From assembly GCA_002423185.1 (NCBI GenBank), contig DIUX01000002.1:691947-755946 (forward strand): DNA of 64,000 bases, read 5' to 3'. The stretch comes from Micavibrio sp. UBA6147. Its GTDB lineage: Bacteria; Pseudomonadota; Alphaproteobacteria; Micavibrionales; UBA1664. A program made the translations under genes and the position numbers. Below are positions 27,273 through 36,601 of the stretch, in pieces. A model generated the notes under the pieces. That model saw nothing but the letters and a program-made list of their open reading frames with translations. It made no database searches and had not been told where the DNA came from. Every line of letters begins with the position of its first letter. The first letter of the stretch is position 1.

Positions 27273-28004
27273 CTAAGCCGCCACACACATCCCGTGAGCG
27301 TCACTTTCCGGCAAGCACAGCGGGATGAGCTTTGCCGCAACGGATTGCGGGTTGGCGAGGGTGAGGGGGTCTTCCCCCGGGTAGGCTTTTGCCCGCATCG
27401 CGGTGCGGGTTGCGCCGGGGTCGAAGACATTGACCTTTAACCGTGTGTTTAAAAGCTCAGCCGCATAGACTTTGACCATAGCCTCAAGCGCCGCTTTGCT
27501 CGCGGCATAGGCGCCCCAATAGGCCTTGCATTTATGCGCGGCGGCGGAGGTGACGAACACCGCCCGTCCGGCGGGGGCGGCGCGGAGCAATGGGTCAAGC
27601 GTTGTAATCAGGCGTTGATTGGCGTGGACATTGACGGTGAAGACTTCGTTCCACAGCTTTGCCGCGCTTTGGTGCAGGGGGCCAAGCTCACCCAAGATTC
27701 CGGCATTGCCGACAAGAATATCACAGCGCCCGAATTTTTGATGGAGCATCGGCCCCAATGCGACAATATCATCGAGTTTGCGAAGGTCGAATGGTACGAG
27801 GGTTGCTTGGCCGCCCGCCGCTTGGATGGCGTCGTCGAGCTCTTCGAGGGCGCCGGTGGTGCGGCCAATGGCAATGACATGCGCCCCAAGTGCCGCGAGT
27901 TGAAGCGCGATTTCACGCCCCAAGCCGCGCGATGCGCCGGTCACAACGGCGACTTGTCCGCTCAAGACACCGCCCGAAAGCGTAGATATGGGGGATTGGG
28001 TCAT
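27273..28004 (-). CDS. short-chain dehydrogenase/reductase (SDR)
   Basis: This is a classical SDR of 243 residues. The cofactor site is 'VVTGASRGLGREIAL' with 'NAG' near residue 100, the catalytic Ser is in 'VFVTSAAAH', and the Tyr-Lys pair is in 'YAASKAALEAM'. The Arg in 'IAIGRTTGAL' suggests NADP preference, but this is weak. The substrate is unknown. It follows purF on the same strand by about 57 bases, a gene order widespread in alphaproteobacteria, although no functional link with purine synthesis is established. Confidence 0.92.
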   Translation of the reverse strand: MTQSPISTLSGGVLSGQVAVVTGASRGLGREIALQLAALGAHVIAIGRTTGALEELDDAIQAAGGQATLVPFDLRKLDDIVALGPMLHQKFGRCDILVGNAGILGELGPLHQSAAKLWNEVFTVNVHANQRLITTLDPLLRAAPAGRAVFVTSAAAHKCKAYWGAYAASKAALEAMVKVYAAELLNTRLKVNVFDPGATRTAMRAKAYPGEDPLTLANPQSVAAKLIPLCLPESDAHGMCVAA

Positions 28005-28061
28005 CGTGAAAACTCCTTATACAAAAGCCGGAAAGCGGGGGTCGCGAAAAACGCGCCGTCC

Positions 28062-29537
28062 CTATGTTCTGGCGGCTTTATATTCATTCAAGGACGAAAC
28101 TTTTTTATCGGGTCGCCCGTCCTCATGGTCGGTCAAGGCAATGGGGTATTTGCCGGAAAAACACGCATCGCAAAACCCAGGGTTTTCGGGGTCGCGCTTT
28201 GCCTCTCCCACCGCGCGGTACAACCCGTCAAGCGAGATATAGGCAAGGGAATCGACATTGATTTGCTTGCGAATATCGTCAATCGAAAAACGATTGGCCA
28301 TGAGTTCGGCGCTGTCTGGCGTGTCGATACCGTAATAACAGCTATGCTTGGTCGGGGGGCTGGAGATTCTCATATGGACTTCGCGGGCGCCGGCCTCGCG
28401 CACCATTTCAACGATTTTGCGCGATGTCGTGCCACGCACGATGGAATCATCAACCAAAACAATCGATTTGCCTTTGATATAGGCCTTGTTGGCATTGTGT
28501 TTCAATTTGACGCCAAGGTGACGGATTTGATCGGTCGGTTCAATAAAGGTGCGCCCGACATAGTGGTTGCGAATGATGCCGAGCTCAAACGGCAGGCCGC
28601 TTTGCGCCGCATACCCGATGGCGGAGGGCACGCCGCTATCCGGCACCGGCACAACGATATCGGCACCGATACAGGGGGCTTCTTTGGCAAGTTCAACGCC
28701 GATCTGGCGGCGCGTATGGTAAACCGATTTGTTTTCAAGGACCGAATCCGGCCGCGCGAAATACACGTATTCGAAAATGCAGAACCGTTTGCTTTGCTGC
28801 GGCAACAACTGGACGAATTCAACGCCGTTATCGTTGACAACCACGGCCTCGCCCGGCCGCACGTCGCGTACAAGCTCCGCCCCGATAATATCAAGGCCAC
28901 AGCTTTCGGAGGTGAGGATATACGCATCGCCAAGCTTGCCGAGCAATAAAGGCCGTACGCCGTATGGGTCACGCAGGCCGATCATCTCGTCTGCGGTTGC
29001 GGCAACAAGCGAATACGCCCCTTGAACAATGGTGAGGGCTTGCTTCAAGCGGTCGAGAATCGGTGTGCCTTCAGCGGCGGTGGCGACAAGGTGGACAATG
29101 ACTTCGGTATCGCTGGTGGATTGAAAGATCGAGCCCTTTTTCACCAATCCTTCGCGGATTTTATAGGCGTTGGTGAGGTTTCCGTTATGTGCAATCGCAA
29201 ACCCGCCAAAGGATAAATCGCCGTAAACGGGTTGGACATTCCGAAGGATGGTATCGCCGCTGGTGGCGTAGCGATTATGCCCGATGGCTTTATTGCCCTT
29301 GAGCATATCCATCACTGCGGCGCTGCTGAATGTCGCGTCAACAAGGCCGAGCGCGCGGTGCGCATGAAAATTTTCTCCTTCGACACTGACGATGCCGCAG
29401 GCCTCTTGCCCGCGATGTTGGAGGGCGTGTAGACCGAGCGCGGTAAGAGCTGCCGCATCTTTATGGCCATAGACGCCAAAAACGCCGCATTCCTCGTGGA
29501 ATCTGTCGTCATCGCTGGAGGCGGAAAAAGGCAACAT
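28062..29537 (-). CDS. purF: amidophosphoribosyltransferase
   Basis: This is the first committed enzyme of purine synthesis, making phosphoribosylamine from PRPP and glutamine. The 491 residues start with a 16-residue propeptide before Cys17 in 'ECGVFGVYG', the N-terminal nucleophile of the glutaminase domain. 'GHNRYATSGD' and 'IAHNGNLTN' follow. The phosphoribosyltransferase half has 'VPVPDSGVPSAIGYA' and the PRPP loop 'VLVDDSIVRGTT'. Cys residues in 'ISSPPTKHSCYYGIDTP' and 'FCDACFSGKYP' fit the Fe-S-type B. subtilis-like enzymes. Confidence 0.97.
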   Translation of the reverse strand: MLPFSASSDDDRFHEECGVFGVYGHKDAAALTALGLHALQHRGQEACGIVSVEGENFHAHRALGLVDATFSSAAVMDMLKGNKAIGHNRYATSGDTILRNVQPVYGDLSFGGFAIAHNGNLTNAYKIREGLVKKGSIFQSTSDTEVIVHLVATAAEGTPILDRLKQALTIVQGAYSLVAATADEMIGLRDPYGVRPLLLGKLGDAYILTSESCGLDIIGAELVRDVRPGEAVVVNDNGVEFVQLLPQQSKRFCIFEYVYFARPDSVLENKSVYHTRRQIGVELAKEAPCIGADIVVPVPDSGVPSAIGYAAQSGLPFELGIIRNHYVGRTFIEPTDQIRHLGVKLKHNANKAYIKGKSIVLVDDSIVRGTTSRKIVEMVREAGAREVHMRISSPPTKHSCYYGIDTPDSAELMANRFSIDDIRKQINVDSLAYISLDGLYRAVGEAKRDPENPGFCDACFSGKYPIALTDHEDGRPDKKVSSLNEYKAART

Positions 29538-29561
29538 GGCAAAGGCCCGATCTATGTGAAG

Positions 29562-30356
29562 TTATTCGTTATTTTGAAGCTTGTTTTCAAAGAGTTGCTG
29601 CAAAGAGTCGCGGTCTGAGGATCCGTATCCTTTTTCGGCGGAGTCGGTGCTCTGACCGTCTTTGGGCGGGCGTTGCTTGGCGCCGGTTCTTTGCTTGTCG
29701 TTATGCGGGGAGTCGCGCAGGATCCTGGCGGCGTCCTCGGCGTTCTTCATGGCTTTTTCCTGAAGAATATCCAGTGTACCACGTTTCGTGTTTTCTGTGG
29801 GATTTTTCTCTTTGTCCTCGGCGTCTTCTTCCGTGTCGGGGATGGGCGCGGGGATGGCTGCACGCATCAAACGCGCGGTGTAGTCAACGTAAGGAAGCGT
29901 ATAGGAATCACCAAACCATTCTTGTTTTTCCGGTTCGTCCATCACAACGTTAAACGGAATGAACAACAGCCCGATCAAGATCACCGCCCGCAAAAGGCCG
30001 AACAAAACACCAAGGCTGCGGTCAAGCGCCCCAAGTCCGGCCTCTTTCGCTGTTTTAGAAAGCCAATGTGTCGCGAGCGACAACAGAATAAAAACAACAA
30101 TAAAGACAAACAGATATGCAAGGCCGATGGCGATGAATTCATAAGGGATAATGCTGAAAAGCCGCGCTTCATCGGCAGATTTGTCGCCGATCATCCATTT
30201 GCTGAGGGACGGGATGATATAGGGGCTGCCATACAATGCGCCCACGGCGGCACCGCCCAGACCAAGGATGGTCAGAACCTCGCGGATAAACCCGCGGAAC
30301 CACGCAACCAGCATGGATAAAAACAATATAACTGCGACGACGATATCGAGAACCAT
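29562..30356 (-). CDS. cvpA: CvpA family membrane protein
   Basis: This inner-membrane protein of 264 residues has four helices in the first 140 residues: 'MVLDIVVAVILFLSMLVAW', 'EVLTILGLGGAAVGALY', 'FIAIGLAYLFVFIVVFILL' and 'LGVLFGLLRAVILIGLLFI'. The 'GLGALDRSLGVLFGLLRA' motif is the family hallmark. Homologues are linked to colicin V production, envelope function and purF expression. The last 100 residues are soluble, charged and low in complexity. It is 24 bases upstream of purF and shares its operon, and it diverges from radA. Confidence 0.93.
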   Translation of the reverse strand: MVLDIVVAVILFLSMLVAWFRGFIREVLTILGLGGAAVGALYGSPYIIPSLSKWMIGDKSADEARLFSIIPYEFIAIGLAYLFVFIVVFILLSLATHWLSKTAKEAGLGALDRSLGVLFGLLRAVILIGLLFIPFNVVMDEPEKQEWFGDSYTLPYVDYTARLMRAAIPAPIPDTEEDAEDKEKNPTENTKRGTLDILQEKAMKNAEDAARILRDSPHNDKQRTGAKQRPPKDGQSTDSAEKGYGSSDRDSLQQLFENKLQNNE

Positions 30357-30494
30357 GCCTTAATCAATAGCTAACCGCGCGGATTCGGGCAAGGGGCAAT
30401 TCACGATGAGTACGAAAATATCGGTGATAAAATAGCGCCTCCCGCCCACGAGCCCGCCTTGAGTTCGCATAAAAAACGCGCTAATCTTCACCCC

Positions 30495-31961
30495 ATGAGC
30501 AAAAAATCAAAAATCAATTATGTCTGTCAGTCTTGCGGTACCGTCCACGGCAAATGGGGCGGCAAATGCGAGGGATGCGGCGAATGGAACACCATCACCG
30601 AAGAGCGGGTCGAGGCCGCCGTTCCCAAAAGCATGGGCAACAGCAAATCCGGTGCTCAGATTGAATTCACGTCCTTAAAGGGCAGTGAACCGCCGCGCCA
30701 AAGACTGCGCAGTGGCATGGACGAGCTTGACCGCGTATTGGGCGGTGGGCTTGTGCCGGGATCTGCGACTTTGATCGGCGGCGACCCGGGGATCGGTAAA
30801 TCGACCTTATTGCTCCAGATGGTCTGTGCGTTGGCGCAAAAGGGGCAATCCTGTGCTTATATCTCGGGTGAGGAAGCGGTCGACCAAATCCGCATGCGGG
30901 CGGAGCGTCTTGGGCTTGAAAATGCCCCTGTGGCACTCGCCTCCGCAACCTCTTTGCGCGATATTGTTGCGACATTGGAGGCTGGACGCGGGCAAAACCC
31001 TAATATTGTCGTGATCGATTCGATCCAAACGATGTTTATCGATGTCATTGATTCCGCCCCCGGTACGGTGACGCAGGTGCGCGCTTGTACGCAAGAACTT
31101 ATCCGCGTAGCGAAGAAACATAATATCGCGGTTTTGCTGGTCGGGCATGTGACGAAAGAAGGCGCGATTGCCGGTCCGCGCGTATTGGAACACATGGTTG
31201 ATACGGTACTATACTTCGAAGGCGACCGCGGGCACCAATTCCGCATTTTGCGCGGGGTGAAAAACCGGTTTGGTCCGACGGACGAGATCGGGGTTTTTGA
31301 AATGTCGGGTGGCGGCCTGCAACAGGTTGAAAACCCTTCTGCTCTATTCTTATCCCAACGCGCACAAGACATGTCGGGCAGCGCGGTTTTCGCGGGGCTT
31401 GAAGGGTCGCGTCCGGTGCTGGTTGAAATTCAGGCACTGGTCGCACCGACCCCCTTTGCGTCGCCGCGCCGTGCGGTTGTCGGGTGGGACAGCAACCGTT
31501 TGTCGATGGTTTTAGCGGTGCTGGAGGCACGCTGCGGCATTTCTCTTGGCGGCTATGACGTGTACTTAAACGTCGCGGGCGGCCTGCGCATTACGGAGCC
31601 AGCAGCGGATTTGGCGATTGCGGCGGCCTTGGTGTCGGCGGCGGCGGATGACCCCGCGCCCTTTGATACGGTGTTTTTCGGTGAGATTGGCCTGTCGGGG
31701 GAGGTTCGCTCTGTTCCGCAACCGGAACAACGCCTTAAGGAGGCCGGTAAACTCGGGTTTAAAAATGCCTTGATGCCCGCCCGCGCGCGCAAATCCGGTG
31801 CTAAGGATGCGGGCGCAAACGCTGAAAACCAAAAACAACAGGATGTGCCGATCCGCCCTAAAACATTGGCGCATTTATCGGAGCTCGCCGCCATGTTCAA
31901 GCGTCCGAAATCTGCCCCTCGCCACGCCGCAGCCTCGGGCGGCTATGACGATTACGGGTGA
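30495..31961 (+). CDS. radA: DNA repair protein RadA (Sms)
   Basis: This is a DnaB-like helicase that helps RecA branch migration. From the ATG at 30495 it has 488 residues. A four-Cys zinc finger 'CQSCG...CEGCGEW' is at the N-terminus, Walker A is in 'GDPGIGKSTLLLQ' near 95-105, the RadA-specific 'KNRFG' motif is near 255, and a Lon-protease-like domain lies at the C-terminus ('GGYDVYLNVAGGLRITEPAADLAI'). A short charged insert near residues 430-450 separates it from the last helix. An upstream in-frame Met at 30459 lacks homology. Confidence 0.96.
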   Translation: MSKKSKINYVCQSCGTVHGKWGGKCEGCGEWNTITEERVEAAVPKSMGNSKSGAQIEFTSLKGSEPPRQRLRSGMDELDRVLGGGLVPGSATLIGGDPGIGKSTLLLQMVCALAQKGQSCAYISGEEAVDQIRMRAERLGLENAPVALASATSLRDIVATLEAGRGQNPNIVVIDSIQTMFIDVIDSAPGTVTQVRACTQELIRVAKKHNIAVLLVGHVTKEGAIAGPRVLEHMVDTVLYFEGDRGHQFRILRGVKNRFGPTDEIGVFEMSGGGLQQVENPSALFLSQRAQDMSGSAVFAGLEGSRPVLVEIQALVAPTPFASPRRAVVGWDSNRLSMVLAVLEARCGISLGGYDVYLNVAGGLRITEPAADLAIAAALVSAAADDPAPFDTVFFGEIGLSGEVRSVPQPEQRLKEAGKLGFKNALMPARARKSGAKDAGANAENQKQQDVPIRPKTLAHLSELAAMFKRPKSAPRHAAASGGYDDYG

Positions 31962-32119
31962 TGGCACCATCGCCTCACCTTTTGGCCTTTTGCCGCTTTA
32001 TATTTTTATTAAGGATATTCTTTCACAATAAATTAAGGTATAAATGGTAACGCTATACAGGTGAACCGAATCTGTAACCCCCGCCGTACAAACACACCGG
32101 AAAAAATGCCACACACGCA

Positions 32120-34303
32120 ATGATTGATCAGCGCAAACCATCACTGAGAGATGTTGAAAGAAGGCCGTTGTTGGAAAACGAGCGCAAGGCCGTTCACCAA
32201 CTCAGCAACAGCACCGCCCAAATCTGGAAGAGCCGGATCGGGTGGCGGATTACGTTTGTTGTGTTTATGACGATCGTCCTTGTGTATTCGGCGGTGATGT
32301 TTTTTACAATTGCCGACCATAAACAAGCGCGCCTTGATTCGCTTCGTGAACTTGGTCAGGCAACATTGGCACCGCTCTTGGATATGCCGAAAGACGGTCA
32401 ACCGGCAGCCAATCCTTTAACGGGTCAGGAAATGATCCGCTTGATCGGGACGAGCAAAGTCGCGGGGCTCAGCCTCTATGACGAAAATCTTAAATTTATC
32501 AAAAGCTATGGCCAGCCAGTGACCTTGATTATCGAAGGTTATGAGATGCTGAACGACACGCGGCGCACCGATCGCGGCGGCGGCTATGAATTTATTTTGA
32601 AACCCGCCGACCTTGTCGCCCCGTATTATGCCAGCATGAAAATGGATTCATCGGCGCTCAACCGTTCAATGAACTTGCTCCTCGTGCAACATGTGTTCAT
32701 CGCGTTTGTTTTATCGGCGCTGGTGACGAATGTGTTGATGATTACATTGGGGCGATGGTTGCTCAGCCCTATTTTGATTCTGCGCCAAAACCTTATTTCC
32801 GCGACGCAAAACCCCGATAACCCGTATATCCAGCAAATTAACACCGACCCGGACAGCGAGATTGGCGGTGCGTTGGAGGCGGCGCGAACCCTTATTTTGC
32901 AAAACGCGACGAACCTCAGCGAGATTAAAAACAAGGCCGAGAGCGAGATTCACAAACTCGCCTATTACGACAGCTTGACCGGCCTGCCCAACCGCGAATT
33001 GTTTTTGAAGTTATTGCGCGAAAAGGCGAATGAAAAAACCGAAGGTTCGACCAAAACCCGCCTCGGCGTCATCACGATGGACCTAGACCACTTCAAAGAC
33101 ATCAATGATTCTATGGGGCATCATATTGGCGACATCATTTTGAACGAAGTTGGTAAACGCTTGAAAAACGCTCTTCCCAAAAATGCGGTTGTGTCGCGTT
33201 ATGGCGAGGATGAATTCGCGATTATGGTGCCGCTCCAAACCGATTTGAACAAATCGATTGATGTCGCCAAACGCATTGCCCATATCGTGCGATCCGAACC
33301 GTTCAAAGCGTTTGAGGAAAATTTCCAGATCCGCGCATCCATCGGTGTGGCGACGTATCCCGATGATTCCTCCGACCCCGACCATATTTTGAAGGGGGCG
33401 GATATCGCCCTGAACCGCGCCAAGGAAGAAGGCCGCGACACTATTCGCGCCTATTCCCGCGATTTCGACATCGCGGTGCGCGAGCGTTTCCAAACCTTGC
33501 GCGACCTTCGTGTGGCGCTGGACGAACAACAATTGCGCCTGTTCTATCAACCGCAATTTAACCTTGCGACTGGTGAGCTGGTGGGGGTTGAGTGCCTTGT
33601 GCGGTGGTGGAAGCCGGATGATTCCCCGCAAGGCGGCCATTTTATCTCCCCTGGCGCGTTTATTCCGATTGCCGAAAATTCCGGCCTGATTATCCCGATG
33701 GGCGAATGGATCATCCGTCACGCCTGTGAACGCGGCGCGGCATGGCGCGCCATGGGCTTGCCGCCGATCCGCGTAGCGGTGAACATTTCGGGCGCTCAGT
33801 TTGCCGAAGGAAACCTGCCAGCCTTGGTGCGCAAAACCCTCGAAGAAACAGGCTTCCCGTCCTCCGCGCTTGAGCTTGAAGTGACCGAGAGCTTGTTCAT
33901 GGAAGACATCGAGCACACCATTGCCACCTTGCACGAATTTAACCGTCAAGGCATTGAGCTGGCGATTGACGATTTCGGAACGGGCTATTCGTCCTTGGCT
34001 TATTTGCGCCAATTCCCGATTCACCGCTTGAAAATCGACCGATCCTTCGTCGACAGTGCCGTGACCGACCCCGATGATGCCGCCATCACCCGCACGATTA
34101 TCGGCCTAGGCCGTTCCTTGAATCTCGAAGTCATCGCTGAAGGCGTGGAAACACTGGAGCAACAGGAATATTTGATCAAAGAGGGTTGTGACCTCGTTCA
34201 AGGTTTCCGCTATTGCCGTCCGCTCCCCGAGGACAAATTGCTCGAATTTTTCCGCAGTTATACAGGCAGCCTGACCTATTTCGAAAAAGACGACCCGAAA
34301 TAA
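32120..34303 (+). CDS. membrane GGDEF-EAL protein (c-di-GMP turnover or sensing)
   Basis: This 727-residue protein has a membrane helix near 42-64, a periplasmic sensor of about 120 residues without a recognised domain, a second helix near 190-212, then GGDEF (about 280-440) and EAL (about 460-705) domains. Both signature sites deviate: the cyclase loop reads GEDEF at 362-366, and the phosphodiesterase motif reads ECL near 491. Other EAL sites are intact, such as DDFGTG at 617-622, 'LKIDRSF' and 'VIAEGVET'. It may retain phosphodiesterase activity, weak cyclase activity, or act as a sensor. It stands alone between radA and aroA and is closed by a terminator. Confidence 0.94.
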   Translation: MIDQRKPSLRDVERRPLLENERKAVHQLSNSTAQIWKSRIGWRITFVVFMTIVLVYSAVMFFTIADHKQARLDSLRELGQATLAPLLDMPKDGQPAANPLTGQEMIRLIGTSKVAGLSLYDENLKFIKSYGQPVTLIIEGYEMLNDTRRTDRGGGYEFILKPADLVAPYYASMKMDSSALNRSMNLLLVQHVFIAFVLSALVTNVLMITLGRWLLSPILILRQNLISATQNPDNPYIQQINTDPDSEIGGALEAARTLILQNATNLSEIKNKAESEIHKLAYYDSLTGLPNRELFLKLLREKANEKTEGSTKTRLGVITMDLDHFKDINDSMGHHIGDIILNEVGKRLKNALPKNAVVSRYGEDEFAIMVPLQTDLNKSIDVAKRIAHIVRSEPFKAFEENFQIRASIGVATYPDDSSDPDHILKGADIALNRAKEEGRDTIRAYSRDFDIAVRERFQTLRDLRVALDEQQLRLFYQPQFNLATGELVGVECLVRWWKPDDSPQGGHFISPGAFIPIAENSGLIIPMGEWIIRHACERGAAWRAMGLPPIRVAVNISGAQFAEGNLPALVRKTLEETGFPSSALELEVTESLFMEDIEHTIATLHEFNRQGIELAIDDFGTGYSSLAYLRQFPIHRLKIDRSFVDSAVTDPDDAAITRTIIGLGRSLNLEVIAEGVETLEQQEYLIKEGCDLVQGFRYCRPLPEDKLLEFFRSYTGSLTYFEKDDPK

Positions 34304-34326
34304 TAAAGGGCAAAACGGAACAAAAC

Positions 34327-34354
34327 GAAGGGCTGTTTGATACAGCCCTTCTTG
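34327..34354 (+). terminator. intrinsic terminator after the GGDEF-EAL gene
   Basis: A perfect ten-base stem (GAAGGGCTGT / ACAGCCCTTC) with loop TTGAT is followed by TTG. The T tract is short, but the stem is strong and lies 24 bases past the stop. Confidence 0.65.
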
Positions 34355-34421
34355 ACATTCGGCGCATCTGTGCCAAAACTGCGGGCGGTGTAACCCATAG
34401 ATAAACACAACAGGCAAAGCG

Positions 34422-35777
34422 ATGATGATTTCCAAGACGGCGAAGGCTCTGAACGGCGTATTTGATGTGCCGGGGGATAAATCCCTCTCACATCGCGCCC
34501 TTATTTTCGCGGCACAGGCGATTGGCACAACAACGGTCAAGGGCTTGCTGGAATCCGAAGACGTGATGAACACCCGTGCCGCATTAATGGCTATGGGCGT
34601 TCGCATCGAAAAAAATATGATAGGCGACTGGGTGATTGACGGCGTCGGCCTGACCGGCCTGCGCGAGCCCTCAACCGTTCTGGATATGGGCAATAGCGGC
34701 ACCGCCGCAAGGCTCCTCGCCGGTGTTGTCGGTGCCCGCCCGTTCCGCAGTGTGATGAGCGGCGATGCCTCGCTCAATAAACGCCCGATGGATCGCGTTA
34801 CCAAGCCGCTCTCTAGCATGGGAATTCGCTTTCACGCCCGCCAAGACCGCCTTTTACCGATGATGGTGGAGGGCGCGCAAACCCTCACCCCGATCAGTTA
34901 CGACAGCCCGATTGCCTCGGCACAGGTGAAATCCGCGGTGCTTTTGGCGGGATTTATGGCGCCCGGTGTGACTTCAGTCACCGAACCGCGCTTGTCGCGC
35001 GACCACACCGAACGCATGGCGCGTTTTTTCGGCCTGAGCATCGACAGTGAAATTCTTCCCGATGGCCGCGCCCGCGCCAGTGTCAAAGGCCAAGGCGTCC
35101 TGACGGCGCCCAAAGACCCGCTGATCGTGCCGTCCGACCCCAGCTCCGCCGCCTTTCCGATCTGCGCGGCATTGATTGTGCCGGACTCGGTCGTGACGGT
35201 GCGGAATGTCAATTTGAACCCGACCCGCACCGGCTTGTTCGATACGCTGCTCGAAATGGGTGCGGATCTCGTGATTGAAAACCGCCGCGATCAAGGCGGC
35301 GAGCCGGTTGGCGACATCACGGCGCGTTACAGCGGTGCCTTAAAAGGCGTGTCCGTTCCGGCTTCACGCGTGCCGTCCATGATTGACGAATTTCCGATCC
35401 TGTCGGTTGTCGCGGCCTTTGCTGCGGGCGACACGGTCATGACCGGCCTTGAGGAACTCCGCGTCAAGGAAAGCGACCGCCTTGCCGTGATGGCGCAGGG
35501 CTTGATCGCTTGCGGCGTGTCCTTGACCGAAACACCGGACGGTATGATCGTCTATGGCAAGGCGCACCCTCCGCATGGCGGCGCCCATATCGCAACCCAT
35601 CTCGACCACCGCATTGCGATGAGCTTCCTCATCATGGGCGCAGCATCGCAAAATCCGGTCAGTGTTGATGACACAGCGGCGATAGCGACCAGCTTCCCCG
35701 CCTTTATCGACAAAATGGCGGCGCTGGGCTGCGTGTTCACGGCGGAGCAACAAGCCCCCCATAAAAAAGCAGTATAA
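34422..35777 (+). CDS. aroA: 5-enolpyruvylshikimate-3-phosphate synthase
   Basis: This sixth enzyme of the shikimate pathway joins PEP to shikimate 3-phosphate. It has 451 residues. Signatures are 'GDKSLSHRALIFAA' (PEP and S3P binding), 'LDMGNSGTAARLLAGV', 'RPMDRVTKPLSSMG', 'SAQVKSAVLLAG', and 'MIDEFPILSVVAAFA' with the catalytic Asp and Glu, then 'ELRVKESDR'. 'GNSGTAARL' with Ala at the site that is Gly in sensitive enzymes suggests the class II, glyphosate-tolerant type, seen in alphaproteobacteria such as Agrobacterium CP4. It is followed at 5 bases by cmk. Confidence 0.96.
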   Translation: MMISKTAKALNGVFDVPGDKSLSHRALIFAAQAIGTTTVKGLLESEDVMNTRAALMAMGVRIEKNMIGDWVIDGVGLTGLREPSTVLDMGNSGTAARLLAGVVGARPFRSVMSGDASLNKRPMDRVTKPLSSMGIRFHARQDRLLPMMVEGAQTLTPISYDSPIASAQVKSAVLLAGFMAPGVTSVTEPRLSRDHTERMARFFGLSIDSEILPDGRARASVKGQGVLTAPKDPLIVPSDPSSAAFPICAALIVPDSVVTVRNVNLNPTRTGLFDTLLEMGADLVIENRRDQGGEPVGDITARYSGALKGVSVPASRVPSMIDEFPILSVVAAFAAGDTVMTGLEELRVKESDRLAVMAQGLIACGVSLTETPDGMIVYGKAHPPHGGAHIATHLDHRIAMSFLIMGAASQNPVSVDDTAAIATSFPAFIDKMAALGCVFTAEQQAPHKKAV

Positions 35778-35782
35778 TCAAT

Positions 35783-36466
35783 ATGCCCGTTTCTACCAAA
35801 ATCATCACCATAGACGGCCCCGCGGCGAGTGGCAAAGGCACGCTGGCGCGGCGCTTGGCGCATGACATCGGCTATGCCTATATTGACACGGGGGCGCTGT
35901 ATCGTCTTGTCGCGCGGGCGTGCCTTGACGGCGGGATTGACCCATCCGATGCGGACGCGGCGGCGCGGGCGGCTCTGGGGCTATGCTCCGGCCTGTCGGT
36001 GGCGGATTTTTCCAGCCCGACCATCCGTACCGAGGCCGTTTCGCAGACGGCTTCCGTTGTCGCGGCGCACCCGTCCGTGCGCGCGGCTTTGCTCGATGTA
36101 CAAAAGACTCTGGCGCATAATCCGCCAGCGCTGGAGGACGGAAAACCCGCCAAAGGATGCGTTTTGGACGGGCGCGATACCGGTACTGTGATCTGCCCCG
36201 ACGCCGATGCGAAGCTGTTTGTCACGGCGAGTCCGCAGATTCGTGCGCAAAGACGATATAAAGAGTTGCAATCGCGCGGGTTTCAAGGTACATATGACGC
36301 CGTTCTGCAGGATATGCAGCAACGGGACAGCCGGGACGGCGGGCGCGATATAGCCCCGATGGTGCCGGCAAAGGACGCGGTCGTGATTGACACCTCCGCA
36401 ATGACCGCAGACCAAGCCTATGACGCAGTCCTCGGCACCGTGCGGGAAAAAATCCTTTCGCTTTAA
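35783..36466 (+). CDS. cmk: cytidylate kinase
   Basis: This enzyme phosphorylates CMP and dCMP. The P-loop 'GPAASGKGT' is at residues 12-20, followed by 'YIDTGALYRLVA' (nucleotide binding), 'VLDGRDTGTVICPDADAKLF' and the lid Arg segment 'QQRDSRDGGRDIAPM'. The 227 residues are normal. The order aroA-cmk-rpsA is conserved in proteobacteria and confirms the call. Confidence 0.96.
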   Translation: MPVSTKIITIDGPAASGKGTLARRLAHDIGYAYIDTGALYRLVARACLDGGIDPSDADAAARAALGLCSGLSVADFSSPTIRTEAVSQTASVVAAHPSVRAALLDVQKTLAHNPPALEDGKPAKGCVLDGRDTGTVICPDADAKLFVTASPQIRAQRRYKELQSRGFQGTYDAVLQDMQQRDSRDGGRDIAPMVPAKDAVVIDTSAMTADQAYDAVLGTVREKILSL

Positions 36467-36601
36467 TCACTTAAAGCCCAACAATCGTTGGCCTGTTGCT
36501 ACAAAATCGGCGGAACATGCCAGTTCCATCCGGCCGAAATGGTTTTGTCCGGTTATAGATAAGGGGCGTGGCATAGTTTAACCGTAACCAAGGAAACACA
36601 A

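Noticed and set aside
27534..28949. A 471-codon open frame on the plus strand
   Set aside because: It runs opposite the SDR and purF genes, which have unmistakable family motifs; it is a shadow of their codon bias.
33083..34024. A 313-codon open frame on the minus strand
   Set aside because: It lies opposite the GGDEF-EAL gene and has no protein features.
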